In this document: positions 9,901 through 17,752 of the stretch, piece by piece
Numbering within the stretch: the stretch's first letter is position 1
How the letters are laid out: the number at the start of each line of letters is the position of its first letter
Source: Sphingobacteriales bacterium
Lineage (GTDB): Bacteria > Bacteroidota > Bacteroidia > Chitinophagales > UBA2359
Assembly (NCBI GenBank): GCA_016700115.1
Contig: CP064999.1
Location: forward strand, 2,604,001-2,668,000
Reading direction: 5' to 3'
Length of the DNA: 64,000 nucleotides
Position numbers and translations under genes: made by a program
Notes under the pieces: model-generated
Databases searched by the model: none
Seen by the model: the letters and a program-made list of their open reading frames with translations, nothing else
What the model was told of the DNA's origin: nothing

Positions 9901-11128
9901 AAAAAGTATAAGAGCTTGTCGTAGTAGCCACAGAACTCCAGATATTGACACCGGGTGCCATCACGTCTATACTGTCGCCATAGTTGGAAAACCCTGCTTT
10001 TAGGTCAGCATCGTCAGATGCTCCCACACTAATCACATGTTCATAAGATGCAGGATACATCAACACATCGGTATTGTCATTTCCGGCAGCAGCGATTAAG
10101 GCAATCCCGGCATTATGAGCAGTTGTAAACACTGCCTGCTCGGTTGCCGAAGGTGCGCCGCCTCCCCAAGACATGCTGATGACATCTGCTCCGGCAGCAA
10201 TTGCATATTCAACGCCCTGCATGGCACCGGTGAGTGTTTCGGTAGCATCATCTGCAATTTTTACTGCCATCAGACTGACATTAAAACTTACGGAAGCTAC
10301 TCCTAAACCGTTATCGGTAACGGCTGCAGCAATTCCGGCACAGTGTGTTCCATGCGAAAAATTGTTGTCATTGGCAGAAGCCGGTGGGTTGGGGTCGTTG
10401 TCGTTGTCGGCAGCATCCCACCCGTTTATATCATCAATATAGCCGTTTCCATCATCATCTACTCCATTTCCGGCAATCTCGCCCGTATTGACCCAGATAT
10501 TTGCTGCCAAATCTTCGTGGTCAAGCCTAACGGCATCGTCCACCATACCGATTACAATATTGCTGCTGCCTGTAACAATATCCCATGCTTGTTCAGCTTG
10601 GGTTATCAACACATTGTACTGATTGGGGTGTATGTCGTTGGGAGTGAGGAACTTTTGATGTTGGGGTACCTTTTCGGCAAAATCCACATAGGAATAGCTG
10701 CTCAAATCTTTGAGCAAATCATTTGTTAAGTCGCTGCGGTCAAAAACAACACGATAATATTGGCTCATTTCCGGCAAACGTGGAAATGCTTTCTCAATTC
10801 TGGTAATTCCATATTGAGAAATGTGCTTTTTCCATCTGCTGATATTGGGATTTTGCCCGTTTTTATATTCTATGTTAACATGGGCACGGTCTTTAATCTT
10901 TACATAAAGCTGACCTTCTATGTAATGAAATTTCCCCTTTTTAACAGGCAATAAGCGCAAATCTACCACTTGAAGTGATTCGGTGTTAAAACTCAAATCA
11001 TTTGGACACCAAACTATGTCGGTTTCACCGGTCGTGCAAATTTGATAGCATGATGACCCGAAGGCTTTTTGAATGTAAAAGGAAAACAGACCGAACAAGA
11101 AAATGATAGTGAGTAAAAACTGTTTCAT
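6965..11128 (-). CDS. Secreted S8 subtilisin-like protease with PKD, choice-of-anchor L and T9SS type B domains
   Basis: I chose the ATG at 11128 (1387 residues) because it begins a clear signal peptide (MKQFLLTIIFLFGLF). The peptidase S8 domain carries the triad Asp197 (IGMVDDAV), His259 (SHGTHCAGI) and Ser414 (GTSMACPYVSG), with oxyanion Asn350 (AAAGNDN). A PKD domain, a choice-of-anchor L domain (YRYVFGSEEYLEF-like), a Calx-beta-like segment (NGVDYVSIPSSVTIPAGD) and several Ig-like repeats follow. The last ~90 residues (PTAFSPNDDNVNDGF to FKGNVTLIR) are the gliding-motility/T9SS type B sorting domain. It should be a surface or secreted protease. The ORF is open 69 bases upstream to 11197, but that start would bury the signal peptide. 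Confidence 0.9.
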   Translation of the reverse strand: MKQFLLTIIFLFGLFSFYIQKAFGSSCYQICTTGETDIVWCPNDLSFNTESLQVVDLRLLPVKKGKFHYIEGQLYVKIKDRAHVNIEYKNGQNPNISRWKKHISQYGITRIEKAFPRLPEMSQYYRVVFDRSDLTNDLLKDLSSYSYVDFAEKVPQHQKFLTPNDIHPNQYNVLITQAEQAWDIVTGSSNIVIGMVDDAVRLDHEDLAANIWVNTGEIAGNGVDDDGNGYIDDINGWDAADNDNDPNPPASANDNNFSHGTHCAGIAAAVTDNGLGVASVSFNVSLMAVKIADDATETLTGAMQGVEYAIAAGADVISMSWGGGAPSATEQAVFTTAHNAGIALIAAAGNDNTDVLMYPASYEHVISVGASDDADLKAGFSNYGDSIDVMAPGVNIWSSVATTTSSYTFYDGTSMACPYVSGLAALMLSLDPNLTPTRLEQCLEETADNIDALNAGFEGQLGAGRVNAFQAVLCVPSEPLAAFSANFFGNACAGNPIQFTDYSGGIDLSQWEWSFPGGVPASSTLQNPVVTYAANGTYNVTLIVTNYLGVDTLTKTIVIGPPTATIGSDTLIIAGYPAYLNISFTGTPPWSVTYNNGTTNITVDNINQTPLIIPVFPSQTTNYTIVSTSDAYCNGVPAGNAMVTVDGALDDPDSPYFLVQQVLLGGGCLSVSNVQYTGHPDALGYFEQTPNLDIGFSEGVLLTTGYNSIVYGPDNEEGATEPGGGMGLPGYADLNPLVSPAITYDATVLEFDFVPSTDNISFRYVFGSEEYLEFVGTGFNDVFAFFMSGPGIVGQQNIALVPGTAIPVTINNVNDGSFSAYYINTPDNAAYTQLDGITTTLTASKTGLIPCETYHIKLAIGDAGDHILDSGVFLEANSFSDGSAIDVQAFGSVPGTVQTYEGCASGQFVFIRQDLSTLNQDYVINLTVSGSAINGVDYVSIPSSVTIPAGDTTFTLIINAFNDGLPETIETITLLLTDIQCDCTFTPLNATLLIFDNLEIDAGETVSICPGQSGQLQATGGTNYIWSPAASLDNPNIANPVASPDATTWYTVEGTDAFGCQSVDSVMVFVFNTPYFPNISLDTVICSTDVAIIPLETVTPISNYDYQWIPATGLDDPFSPNPTATLTESIVYSLIVTNPQGCSVSQTVTIDINAVSTSVELQDAAICPGETYTFDAGSFATYLWSDGSSGQLHTVGTPGIYSVTVSDAVNGCFASASAEITSLPQPTPVISGETTFVTGQTTLLQADTDYASYLWSTGETSASINAGTAGTYSLTVTNSDGCSGSTAINVTEIIVAPYIIPTAFSPNDDNVNDGFMVIANSQNISAVEMTVYNRWGQEMFFSDDLNKSWNGKYKGVDCEIGTYAYFGNITLSNGEVKAFKGNVTLIR

Positions 11129-11390
11129 GCTAAAAGGTTTATGTCTGAAAATGATTTTAGAACATAAATGTAGCCTTTTAAGTCGAAGTTTATTCACTTA
11201 AAGTTAATCAAATCGCAACACTTTGTCTTTAATTTGGCCTTGACGGGCTTAAAGAGGCTTTGGTGTTGATGGTAACTTGTCGAATTTTTAAGGTGGAATT
11301 GTATGATAAGATTAAACCCAATGCCATAGGGATACCTATCTATCCCAAACCTTTGTCGGTTGAAATGAAAATAGGGCAATGAGATATTTG

Positions 11391-11486
11391 AGTTTACTTG
11401 ATGCTTTTTTTACTAAGATAATAAGGATTTTCCCTCTCGTGCTGCAAGTTTCATACTCCCGTATCTAACTGCCTAAAGGGAGAAAA
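11391..11486. repeat. Dispersed intergenic repeat A, copy 1
   Basis: This ~96-bp stretch containing AGTTTACTTGATGC recurs in inverted orientation at 15606-15698 with most positions shared, through TACTAAG, CCCTCTCG and AAAGGGA. It is the only recognisable content in the ~310-bp gap 11198-11510, which otherwise shows nothing I can assign. Confidence 0.75.
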
Positions 11487-11510
11487 TTTAAAATCGCAAA
11501 TCAAAAAAAG

Positions 11511-12491
11511 CTACTCTTCTTGCACCAGCCTTGCTTTAAATTTCCCTGCTGTACTGTTTAAATTAACGACAAGCAATTTGCGAGGAGTGGTAGTATCACT
11601 AAGTTCGGCGGTGGAATAGACTTGTTTCGCATCGGGTTGCATCACCATCAAGTTGTCGGGCGTGGGGTTCAGTTCGTCTTCGGTGAGGAAAAATCCTAAA
11701 GGATTATCGCCTGTATTTTCCAATTCAAAATTGTCGGTACTAACAAATAGCCCTTCCATAGCCTGTTGACGGCTATTGGCATTGATATTTATTGACGGGT
11801 TTGGATTTGGTTTTGGCACGGGGGCTTTGAGGTACTGAAGTTCGTAGTAAGATTCGATAATGCCGGGCTGATCGGCAAATAAAAAGATGAGCTGACCAAA
11901 AATGCGGTGCATCACCAATGCAAGGTCTTCGCGGGCTTGCTCTAATTCGACGCGCAAACTCGAGTCGGCACCTTCCAATGCTTGTTGGTTGAGGCGTGCC
12001 GTTTTAAATGCTGTTGCAAAAGCCTGAACCGAGGTTAAAACGGTGGAAAGCAAAGGATAAGATGCTAAAGATTCTGCCAGGGATTCTACTGCCAAAAGGC
12101 GTTGTTCGTAAGTGCCCGACTGAAAAGGAGCGCGCCCGTTGTGCATGATTAATTCGTATTCGGCAGTGTGATCTTCATAAACGTTTTGAATTTTAATATC
12201 CCACGATTTAATATGCTTACTACTCAATTCGGCGGCAAGCGTTTCTACGGTTTTTGTTGCGCTTTTATATGCGCCAAAATTTGTGGTAACGGCAGTATAT
12301 TTATTGGTAAATGCCGTATGTATCGGCTCAAATAGCAGATACAAAGTATTGATGTCGGGGTTTGTTAGGCTGTTGTGTAACAGTTTTGCTTTGTGGTCGG
12401 CCGAAAGCGATAACATGCGTTTGAAATTACTGCTTGTCACATTGTTGAACACATTGCGCAAATAACTCCAATCTGGAAGGGGTGTTGGCAT
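11511..12491 (-). CDS. Hypothetical protein, 326 residues
   Basis: I do not recognise a family. The protein has no signal peptide or membrane segment and begins MPTPLPDWSYLRNVFNNV. Residues about 10-220 look helical, with a charged stretch RVELEQAREDLALVMHRIF; a proline-rich linker (VPKPNPNPSI) separates this from a C-terminal beta-rich portion (about 245-326). Aromatic and acidic content suggests a soluble cytoplasmic protein. It is a single gene flanked by repeat-rich gaps on both sides. The long clean frame and ordinary composition support it as a real gene. Confidence 0.65.
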   Translation of the reverse strand: MPTPLPDWSYLRNVFNNVTSSNFKRMLSLSADHKAKLLHNSLTNPDINTLYLLFEPIHTAFTNKYTAVTTNFGAYKSATKTVETLAAELSSKHIKSWDIKIQNVYEDHTAEYELIMHNGRAPFQSGTYEQRLLAVESLAESLASYPLLSTVLTSVQAFATAFKTARLNQQALEGADSSLRVELEQAREDLALVMHRIFGQLIFLFADQPGIIESYYELQYLKAPVPKPNPNPSININANSRQQAMEGLFVSTDNFELENTGDNPLGFFLTEDELNPTPDNLMVMQPDAKQVYSTAELSDTTTPRKLLVVNLNSTAGKFKARLVQEE

Positions 12492-12599
12492 GGCAAATTA
12501 GTTTATCGGTAAGAAATTTGTTGCTATCTGCCATTAAAACGCAAACCAAATCCAAAAAGTTTGCGCTACCCAACTTTTTTTTCACTTTTTTTTTACTCC

Positions 12600-12878
12600 C
12601 AGAGCTATCTGTTTATTTTAATTGACTTTTGTTGATGATACAGAGCAATTATTTTGTCTTAACTACTATCTATTTTTGTTACAGCGACATTTTTTTGTTT
12701 TAACTGACCTCAATTCTGATTACAGAGTAATTATTTTGTTTTAACTGCTATCAAAGTAAGTTACAGAAACATCTCTTTGTCTAAGTTTTTCTCTGTAACT
12801 TAAATAGACCTCTCTATTTGTCTTAACTGATAGCTGTAAGTGCTTAAAATTTATATTTTTGTCTTTACTGACCTCTGT
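12600..12878. repeat. Degenerate ~40-bp tandem repeats
   Basis: About six or seven diverged units of 36-45 bp share the pattern GTTACAG, an AT-rich stretch, then TTTTGTCTTAACTG and a CTATC/CCTCT end. No open frame runs through them. They fill the first part of the 912-bp gene-free gap after the 326-residue gene. Confidence 0.65.
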
Positions 12879-12883
12879 GGGTT

Positions 12884-13077
12884 TAATCTTGCAGGGGTTT
12901 GGTTGGTGTTCCGACTTTTGCCGGAATTGAGGGTATTACGGAGTACCGGTGCTTTATTGCTTTATTCCCGGCTATTATTTATCACAGAGGTTCGCGGAGG
13001 CAGCACAGAGAACCACAGAGTATATTATTTTTCTCTGTGCAAAAATCTTCGGGAGAAAAACCTCTGCAAGATTAGCT
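12884..13077. repeat. Dispersed CACAGAG repeat, copy 1
   Basis: This ~190-bp block is nearly identical to 54115-54302. The second half folds on itself: CAGAGGTT (12985-12992) with AACCTCTG (13059-13066), and an inner CACAGAG/CTCTGTG pair. The first half has frames resembling a decayed T9SS tail (LPELRVLRSTGAL). A partial inverted copy lies at 27888-27933. Confidence 0.85.
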
Positions 13078-13123
13078 GTGGTGGGGGGTGGGGGGATAAG
13101 TTATTCTCTTTCGGTTGTTAGCA

Positions 13124-13210
13124 TGTGTCATGCCGATGGTTTTATAGGTTTCAAGATTATGTATCGCAACCTTAGTAACAGGGTAAAATCTTATCATCGC
13201 AACCTGATTA
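13124..13210. repeat. Dispersed intergenic repeat B, copy 1
   Basis: This ~87-bp stretch (TTTATAGGTTTCAAGAT, GTATCGCAACCTTAGTAACA) recurs inverted at 15727-15814. It lies just before the promoter of the beta-propeller gene. Confidence 0.75.
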
Positions 13211-13266
13211 CCTTTGCCCACTATAATCGTTTTGAAAGCGAATGTTAAAGCTGTCTTCCGTCTAAA

Positions 13267-13297
13267 ATTGTAAATCCTGATTGAATTTGTATCTTTG
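13267..13297 (+). promoter_or_regulatory. Bacteroidota-type promoter (ATTG-N19-TATCTTTG)
   Basis: ATTG at 13267-13270 is followed after 19 bases by TATCTTTG at 13290-13297, one base off the TTTG/TAnnTTTG consensus. It lies 106 bases upstream of the secreted protein start at 13404. Confidence 0.5.
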
Positions 13298-13403
13298 TTG
13301 AAACATTGGCTGCAAAGGGATGCCGGCGGCACATCGAACAATAAAATTGAACTTCAACCAAGGACGGTTACCCCTTTTGTAACCAACAAAACACACACAC
13401 GCA

Positions 13404-15455
13404 ATGAAAAAAGTTATTTACGCGATGCTTTTGTTTTTTGGTATGTCCACACAAGTTTGGGCACAATGCAACACCGGTGAAGTGGAAGTATATATACAGC
13501 TTCAAACCGATAATTACGGATATGAAATTTACTGGCAACTACTGCCCGAAACCAACGACTGTGGTGATGGAACCATAGCAAGCGGCGGAAACACAGCAGT
13601 GGGCTGCGATGGTGCAGGCAATCAGGATCAGGAACCCGGTGGGTATGGGAATAACCAAACCTATACATCCGGCCCTTTCTGCCTGACAGAAGGAGCAGAC
13701 TATCATATTTTTTATGCCGATGATTGGGGCGATTATGGTGCTAAATTTACCATTCTAATCAATGGGTTTCCGGTTTACAGCGAACTTACAGGCTCCGGAG
13801 ATGACCCGGGTACAAGCCTTCCGTTTACTGCCGATGAGCCGCTTGCCTACAACATGGGCGCACAAAAAATAAATCTGAACAGTTATATTAATCCGGGGAT
13901 TACAGTCATAGAAGCTATTTTGTATAATTACAGTTCCAACACCATTACCTCTTTGGATTTGAATTATCAGATAGAGGGGAGTGTGCCGGTTACTGAAACC
14001 ATTTCCGGTTTGAATATCAGCCCATTCACCAAATACCAAGCTATTACAAGTTTACCCTGGATTGCCACATTAGGAACTTTTAACGTATCCTTTTGGGCAA
14101 GCAATCTCAACGGTAATCCGGACATGGATCCGAGCAATGATATCATTACAAAGTCGGTAATAGTAGGCCCGCCAACTCCAAATTATCTCGACCAGTTCAT
14201 CGGGCAAACTCCGGTAGCAACAATTGTCGCCTCCTCTGCTAATGAACTGGAAACCCCCCGCGATTTGGATTTTCATCCCATCCTTACCCGTTATGAACTT
14301 TGGGCAATCAATAAAGGTACTGAAAATAGCGGAGGAAGTACAGTTACCATTCAAAATGCCGGATTTTTGAACCAGACTTCGGAATGGAAACAAGATGGAA
14401 ACGCATGGCATTTTATGAGTTTGCCTACCGGTATTGAATTTAGCGAAAATGAAAATTTTGCTACTTCCACCGGCGTTTTTGATGCCAATCACGATGGTGG
14501 TGAACCTTTTACCGGCCCCACCCTTTGGAGCAGCGACCCCCTCATTTATGCCCAACCTTCGGGCTTTAACGGAAGCCATTTGGATATGGTACACGAAAGC
14601 CCGCATTGCATGGGAATTGCTGCCGAAAAAGAAAATGTATTTTGGGTAACCGATGGGTATTCGGGCGATATCGTGCGCTATGATTTTGCAGGCGATCATG
14701 GCCCCGGACACTCCGACCATTCCGATGCAATCGTTCGCCGATTTCCACAGGCAACTTTAGAAGCCGACCCCACCCATCATGTCATCAGCGATATTGTTTA
14801 CGATAAAAACACCGACATGGTGTATTACTGCGATTTCGGCGGTCAGCGAATTGTCAGATTGGATGCCACTTCGGGGACATTTTTAACCAACCTCGAACCA
14901 CACGAACCAATTGTCGAATACTCTTCTTATACCAATGCTATCTTTGATATTTATGTAGATATGGGTTTGTCAGAGCCATCAGGAATTGATATAGTGGGCG
15001 ATAGAATGGTTGTGAGCGATCATGCCAATGGCGACATCATTATTTACGACATCACCGGAAGCGCCGGAGTTGAGTTGGGAAGAATACCCACCGGAACTCC
15101 CGGAGTGATGGGTGTAAAAATAGGTCCTGATGGTATGATTTGGTATGTCAATGCCAACACCAATGAAATCGTCCGCCTGTCGTTTGATTTGAATACCGGT
15201 TTGGATGCTCACGAAGAAATGGCAACCTACATTTTCCCCAATCCGAGTCAGGGAAACTTCACTGTTCAGTTTCCCAAAGCCATCCCTTATGTAGAAGTTA
15301 AAATTGTAAATCTATTGGGTGAAACTGTTTTTAGTCAAAAAGAAGTCGCCAACGCCTCCAATATTGATTTGACAAATCTTCCATCGGGGATATACATTTT
15401 GCAGGCTTCCAACGGCAATCATAGCAGCCAAAGCAAAATCACCATTCAGCGATAG
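13404..15455 (+). CDS. Secreted beta-propeller (NHL/SMP-30-like) protein with T9SS type A sorting domain
   Basis: A 683-residue exported protein. Residues 1-20 are a signal peptide ending VWAQ. The first ~150 residues form a beta-rich Cys-containing domain of a type often found before propellers. The region from about 330 to 600 has repeated blade-like motifs (FWVTDGYSGDIVRYDF, MVYYCDFGGQRIVRLD, GIDIVGDRMVVSDHANGDI, GPDGMIWYVNANTNEIVRL) as in NHL or SMP-30-like propellers. The end, from YIFPNPSQGNF, is a T9SS type A sorting domain. It is probably a surface-exposed binding or lactonase-type protein; no catalytic site is certain. The start codon follows the promoter at 13267-13297. Confidence 0.8.
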   Translation: MKKVIYAMLLFFGMSTQVWAQCNTGEVEVYIQLQTDNYGYEIYWQLLPETNDCGDGTIASGGNTAVGCDGAGNQDQEPGGYGNNQTYTSGPFCLTEGADYHIFYADDWGDYGAKFTILINGFPVYSELTGSGDDPGTSLPFTADEPLAYNMGAQKINLNSYINPGITVIEAILYNYSSNTITSLDLNYQIEGSVPVTETISGLNISPFTKYQAITSLPWIATLGTFNVSFWASNLNGNPDMDPSNDIITKSVIVGPPTPNYLDQFIGQTPVATIVASSANELETPRDLDFHPILTRYELWAINKGTENSGGSTVTIQNAGFLNQTSEWKQDGNAWHFMSLPTGIEFSENENFATSTGVFDANHDGGEPFTGPTLWSSDPLIYAQPSGFNGSHLDMVHESPHCMGIAAEKENVFWVTDGYSGDIVRYDFAGDHGPGHSDHSDAIVRRFPQATLEADPTHHVISDIVYDKNTDMVYYCDFGGQRIVRLDATSGTFLTNLEPHEPIVEYSSYTNAIFDIYVDMGLSEPSGIDIVGDRMVVSDHANGDIIIYDITGSAGVELGRIPTGTPGVMGVKIGPDGMIWYVNANTNEIVRLSFDLNTGLDAHEEMATYIFPNPSQGNFTVQFPKAIPYVEVKIVNLLGETVFSQKEVANASNIDLTNLPSGIYILQASNGNHSSQSKITIQR

Positions 15456-15534
15456 TATTTTCTATAGTTTGTTTGGAATGCGGTTGCCTCTCATTCTATT
15501 CTTCGTTTGGAATGTGGAAGAATAACTGCATCTA

Positions 15535-15549
15535 TATCCCGTAGGGATT
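15535..15549. repeat. Small palindrome ATCCCGTAGGGAT
   Basis: ATCCC/GGGAT around GTA lies about 80 bases after the propeller gene, within CTATATCCCGTAGGGATTCAAC. This sequence type is a recurring intergenic motif in Bacteroidota genomes. Confidence 0.4.
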
Positions 15550-15605
15550 CAACAGAGAGATGACGATGGTGCCAATGTGTTCTGCCTAAAGGTTATGGAA
15601 CAAGT

Positions 15606-15814
15606 TTTTCCCTTTGGGTTGTAAGATACGGTAGTTTAAAATTTGCATCCCGAGAGGGGAAAACCTTATTACCTTAGTAAAAAAGCATCAAGTAAACTCT
15701 TTAACCTTATTACCTTATTAATAAGATAATAAGGTTGAGATGATAAGATATTACTCTGTTACTAAGGTTGCGATACAAAATCTTGAAACCTATAAACTCA
15801 TCGGCATTACACAC
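15606..15814. repeat. Composite intergenic repeat: inverted copies of repeats A and B around a 34-bp palindrome
   Basis: 15606-15698 is an inverted copy of 11391-11486 and 15727-15814 an inverted copy of 13124-13210. Between them, 15703-15736 is a near-perfect palindrome beginning AACCTTATTA and ending TAATAAGGTT with one mismatched pair. Together they occupy most of the 485-bp gap before the metal efflux operon; the rest shows no gene. Confidence 0.75.
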
Positions 15815-15927
15815 TCTAACAGACTAAAGGGAATAAACACCTTCGATATTTGGCTTATTCTAATCAATCCCAAAGTCGAAAACAGTAAAAGCAGGAACAA
15901 AAACAACTTTTAAGTAGAATATTATGC

Positions 15928-15935
15928 TAACTTTG
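15928..15935 (+). promoter_or_regulatory. Possible -7 element TAACTTTG of the efflux operon
   Basis: TAACTTTG matches TAnnTTTG and ends only five bases before the ATG at 15941. No good -33 TTTG is present. If used, the transcript would start at or next to the start codon, making the message leaderless. Confidence 0.35.
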
Positions 15936-15940
15936 CGACA

Positions 15941-16351
15941 ATGCGTAAAAATCAATTCATATTTGCCGGTATATTTTCAGCATATTTGATGATGCTTGTG
16001 CATTTGTTTGTCCCTCACCACCACCACGAAACCAAAGAGGAAGCCGACAGACACCACCAATCAGAGCATACCTCCCACATTCATCATAGCCAAGAAAACG
16101 AAGGACACGATCATTCCACTCATTTCGTCCACCCTTCTCATTATGAAGATTACGTTGTATCTCCCTCCTTCAAATTTAACGACATTTCCCGCTATTACTT
16201 CAATCTTTTATTGATTGAAGCAATAACAGTTCAATCATCTCTTACACCATTCTTTGACGAGGTGCGATTTTTCCCCGACCTCCCCCCTCCCAATCTAACT
16301 TACTTGCCGTTACCCAACGGGCTTAGAGGATCGCCGGTTTTCATTTCTTAA
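15941..16351 (+). CDS. His-rich membrane or exported protein of a metal efflux operon
   Basis: A 136-residue protein with one N-terminal hydrophobic segment (about 5-24), followed by a strongly His-rich stretch (HHHH at about 26-29, then HH, HIHH, HDHSTH) of about 40 residues. The C-terminal half, with aromatic and proline residues (FFPDLPPPNLTYLPLP), may be membrane-associated. Proteins of this type sit at the head of Czc/Cus operons in Bacteroidota, and the His cluster suggests metal binding in the periplasm. Whether it senses, buffers or delivers metal is not known. It is followed after 204 bases by the TolC-type gene. Confidence 0.7.
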   Translation: MRKNQFIFAGIFSAYLMMLVHLFVPHHHHETKEEADRHHQSEHTSHIHHSQENEGHDHSTHFVHPSHYEDYVVSPSFKFNDISRYYFNLLLIEAITVQSSLTPFFDEVRFFPDLPPPNLTYLPLPNGLRGSPVFIS

Positions 16352-16479
16352 GCTGCTCTGTACAAGAGTTTCGATTTGCAGGGCATTCTATTGCTTTTTG
16401 ACAAATTCCCATGTCTGTTGCAAAATGAAATGAAATGATGCACCCAAAAACACATTTCTGCTTCCCAATTCCATTGTTA

Positions 16480-16530
16480 CACTTAACTTTTTAAGTGGAG
16501 GATAAGGAATTCGCCCTGCAATCAGGCGAA
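16480..16530 (+). promoter_or_regulatory. Two hairpins in the leader of the efflux channel gene
   Basis: CACTTAA (16480-16486) pairs with TTAAGTG (16491-16497). A second hairpin joins TTCGCCCTG (16510-16518) and CAGGCGAA (16523-16530) with one bulged C. No T-run follows either, so these are not classical terminators. They end about 26 bases before the ATG at 16556 and could modulate translation. Confidence 0.35.
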
Positions 16531-16555
16531 AAATCAATGGTAAATAACTCAACAA

Positions 16556-17752
16556 ATGAAACATATTACCTCCATTTTATTGGCTTTTTTTAGCATAATT
16601 TATACATCGGCTGCAACTGCTCAAACCCTTTTATCCGAGCAGGAAGCCGTTGATCTTGCTTTAAAAAACAACCCATTTCTCCAAGCTGCCGACTTGCAAG
16701 TGAAACAGCACAGGCAATTGGAGGGAAAAAGTTTTAATCTTACCAACCCCGATATCGTCATGGAAAGCCCGACAGGAGAGTTTATGACAATTGGCGTGTT
16801 GCAGTCTTTCGAGTTCCCATCAGTATATATAAAACAAGGAGAACTTGCGAAACAGCAAACCCTGTTGGCAGAAAAAGGAAAGAAAATCACCGAAGCAGAC
16901 ATCAGGCAACGGGTGAAGACCGCCTACCTGCACCTGCAATTTGCCAATCAAATCTTGCAACAATTGAAAAAACAGGACAGCATCTTTTTCAACATTTCCG
17001 ATGCTGCCAACCGTCAGTTTACAGCCGGGCAGATAGATTTTGTTGCCAAAACATATTCCGCCGCACAATATAGCGAGGTGCATAACCGCTACCTCCAAGC
17101 CCAAACCGATGCCCTGATTGCCTTACAACAACTGCAATTATACACAGGTATTGACGACAGTATTTCCACTACGCCTTTTGCCAAAGGGAACACTGCGCTT
17201 TTACTGTCCGACCTTGTTTCCGACAGTTCATCAACCGTCAACACTCCCTTTGCTCAATACCAAATTCAGGCGCAATCTGTGGCTGTAAAATCTTTGGAGT
17301 TAGAAAAAACCAAAGCATTACCCGGCTTTACCCTTGGCTATATGAACCAAGGACTAAGGAACACGATCATACCCTTGAGGTTTAGCGTGGGACTAAATGT
17401 GCCGATTTGGTTTTGGCAATACAAAGCCACAATCAAAGCCGCACAAACCAACGTGGAAATCACCGGGCAAAATATTTTGGGGCAAAGCCAAAACCTCGCT
17501 GCAAGTTTGAATCAGGTAAAAGGCGATGTCTTAAAATTCCAAACTTCGATAGATTTTTACGAAAAGGTAGCCCTAAAACAAGCCGATGATTTAATATCCT
17601 CCTCGTCAAGAATGTTTTCGGCAGGTCAAACCGACTACATCACTTACTTAAGAACGCTGTCGGATGCCTTTGATATTCAGGTAAAATATCTGGAAACAAT
17701 TCGTTCCCTTAATCAATCAGTGATTAGCCTAAACTTTTTAACAGGAAAGTAA
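16556..17752 (+). CDS. TolC-family outer membrane channel of a heavy-metal RND efflux system (CzcC/CusC type)
   Basis: A 398-residue protein with a signal peptide (residues 1-23, ending ATAQT). The rest shows the two repeated helical-barrel halves of outer membrane efflux proteins, with SEQEAVDLALKNNPFLQAADLQV at about 27-50 and a second block near SRMFSAGQTDYITYLRTLSDAF. It should form the outer membrane exit duct for the adaptor and pump encoded next. Its stop overlaps the start of the adaptor gene by one base (TAATG), indicating translational coupling. Confidence 0.85.
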   Translation: MKHITSILLAFFSIIYTSAATAQTLLSEQEAVDLALKNNPFLQAADLQVKQHRQLEGKSFNLTNPDIVMESPTGEFMTIGVLQSFEFPSVYIKQGELAKQQTLLAEKGKKITEADIRQRVKTAYLHLQFANQILQQLKKQDSIFFNISDAANRQFTAGQIDFVAKTYSAAQYSEVHNRYLQAQTDALIALQQLQLYTGIDDSISTTPFAKGNTALLLSDLVSDSSSTVNTPFAQYQIQAQSVAVKSLELEKTKALPGFTLGYMNQGLRNTIIPLRFSVGLNVPIWFWQYKATIKAAQTNVEITGQNILGQSQNLAASLNQVKGDVLKFQTSIDFYEKVALKQADDLISSSSRMFSAGQTDYITYLRTLSDAFDIQVKYLETIRSLNQSVISLNFLTGK

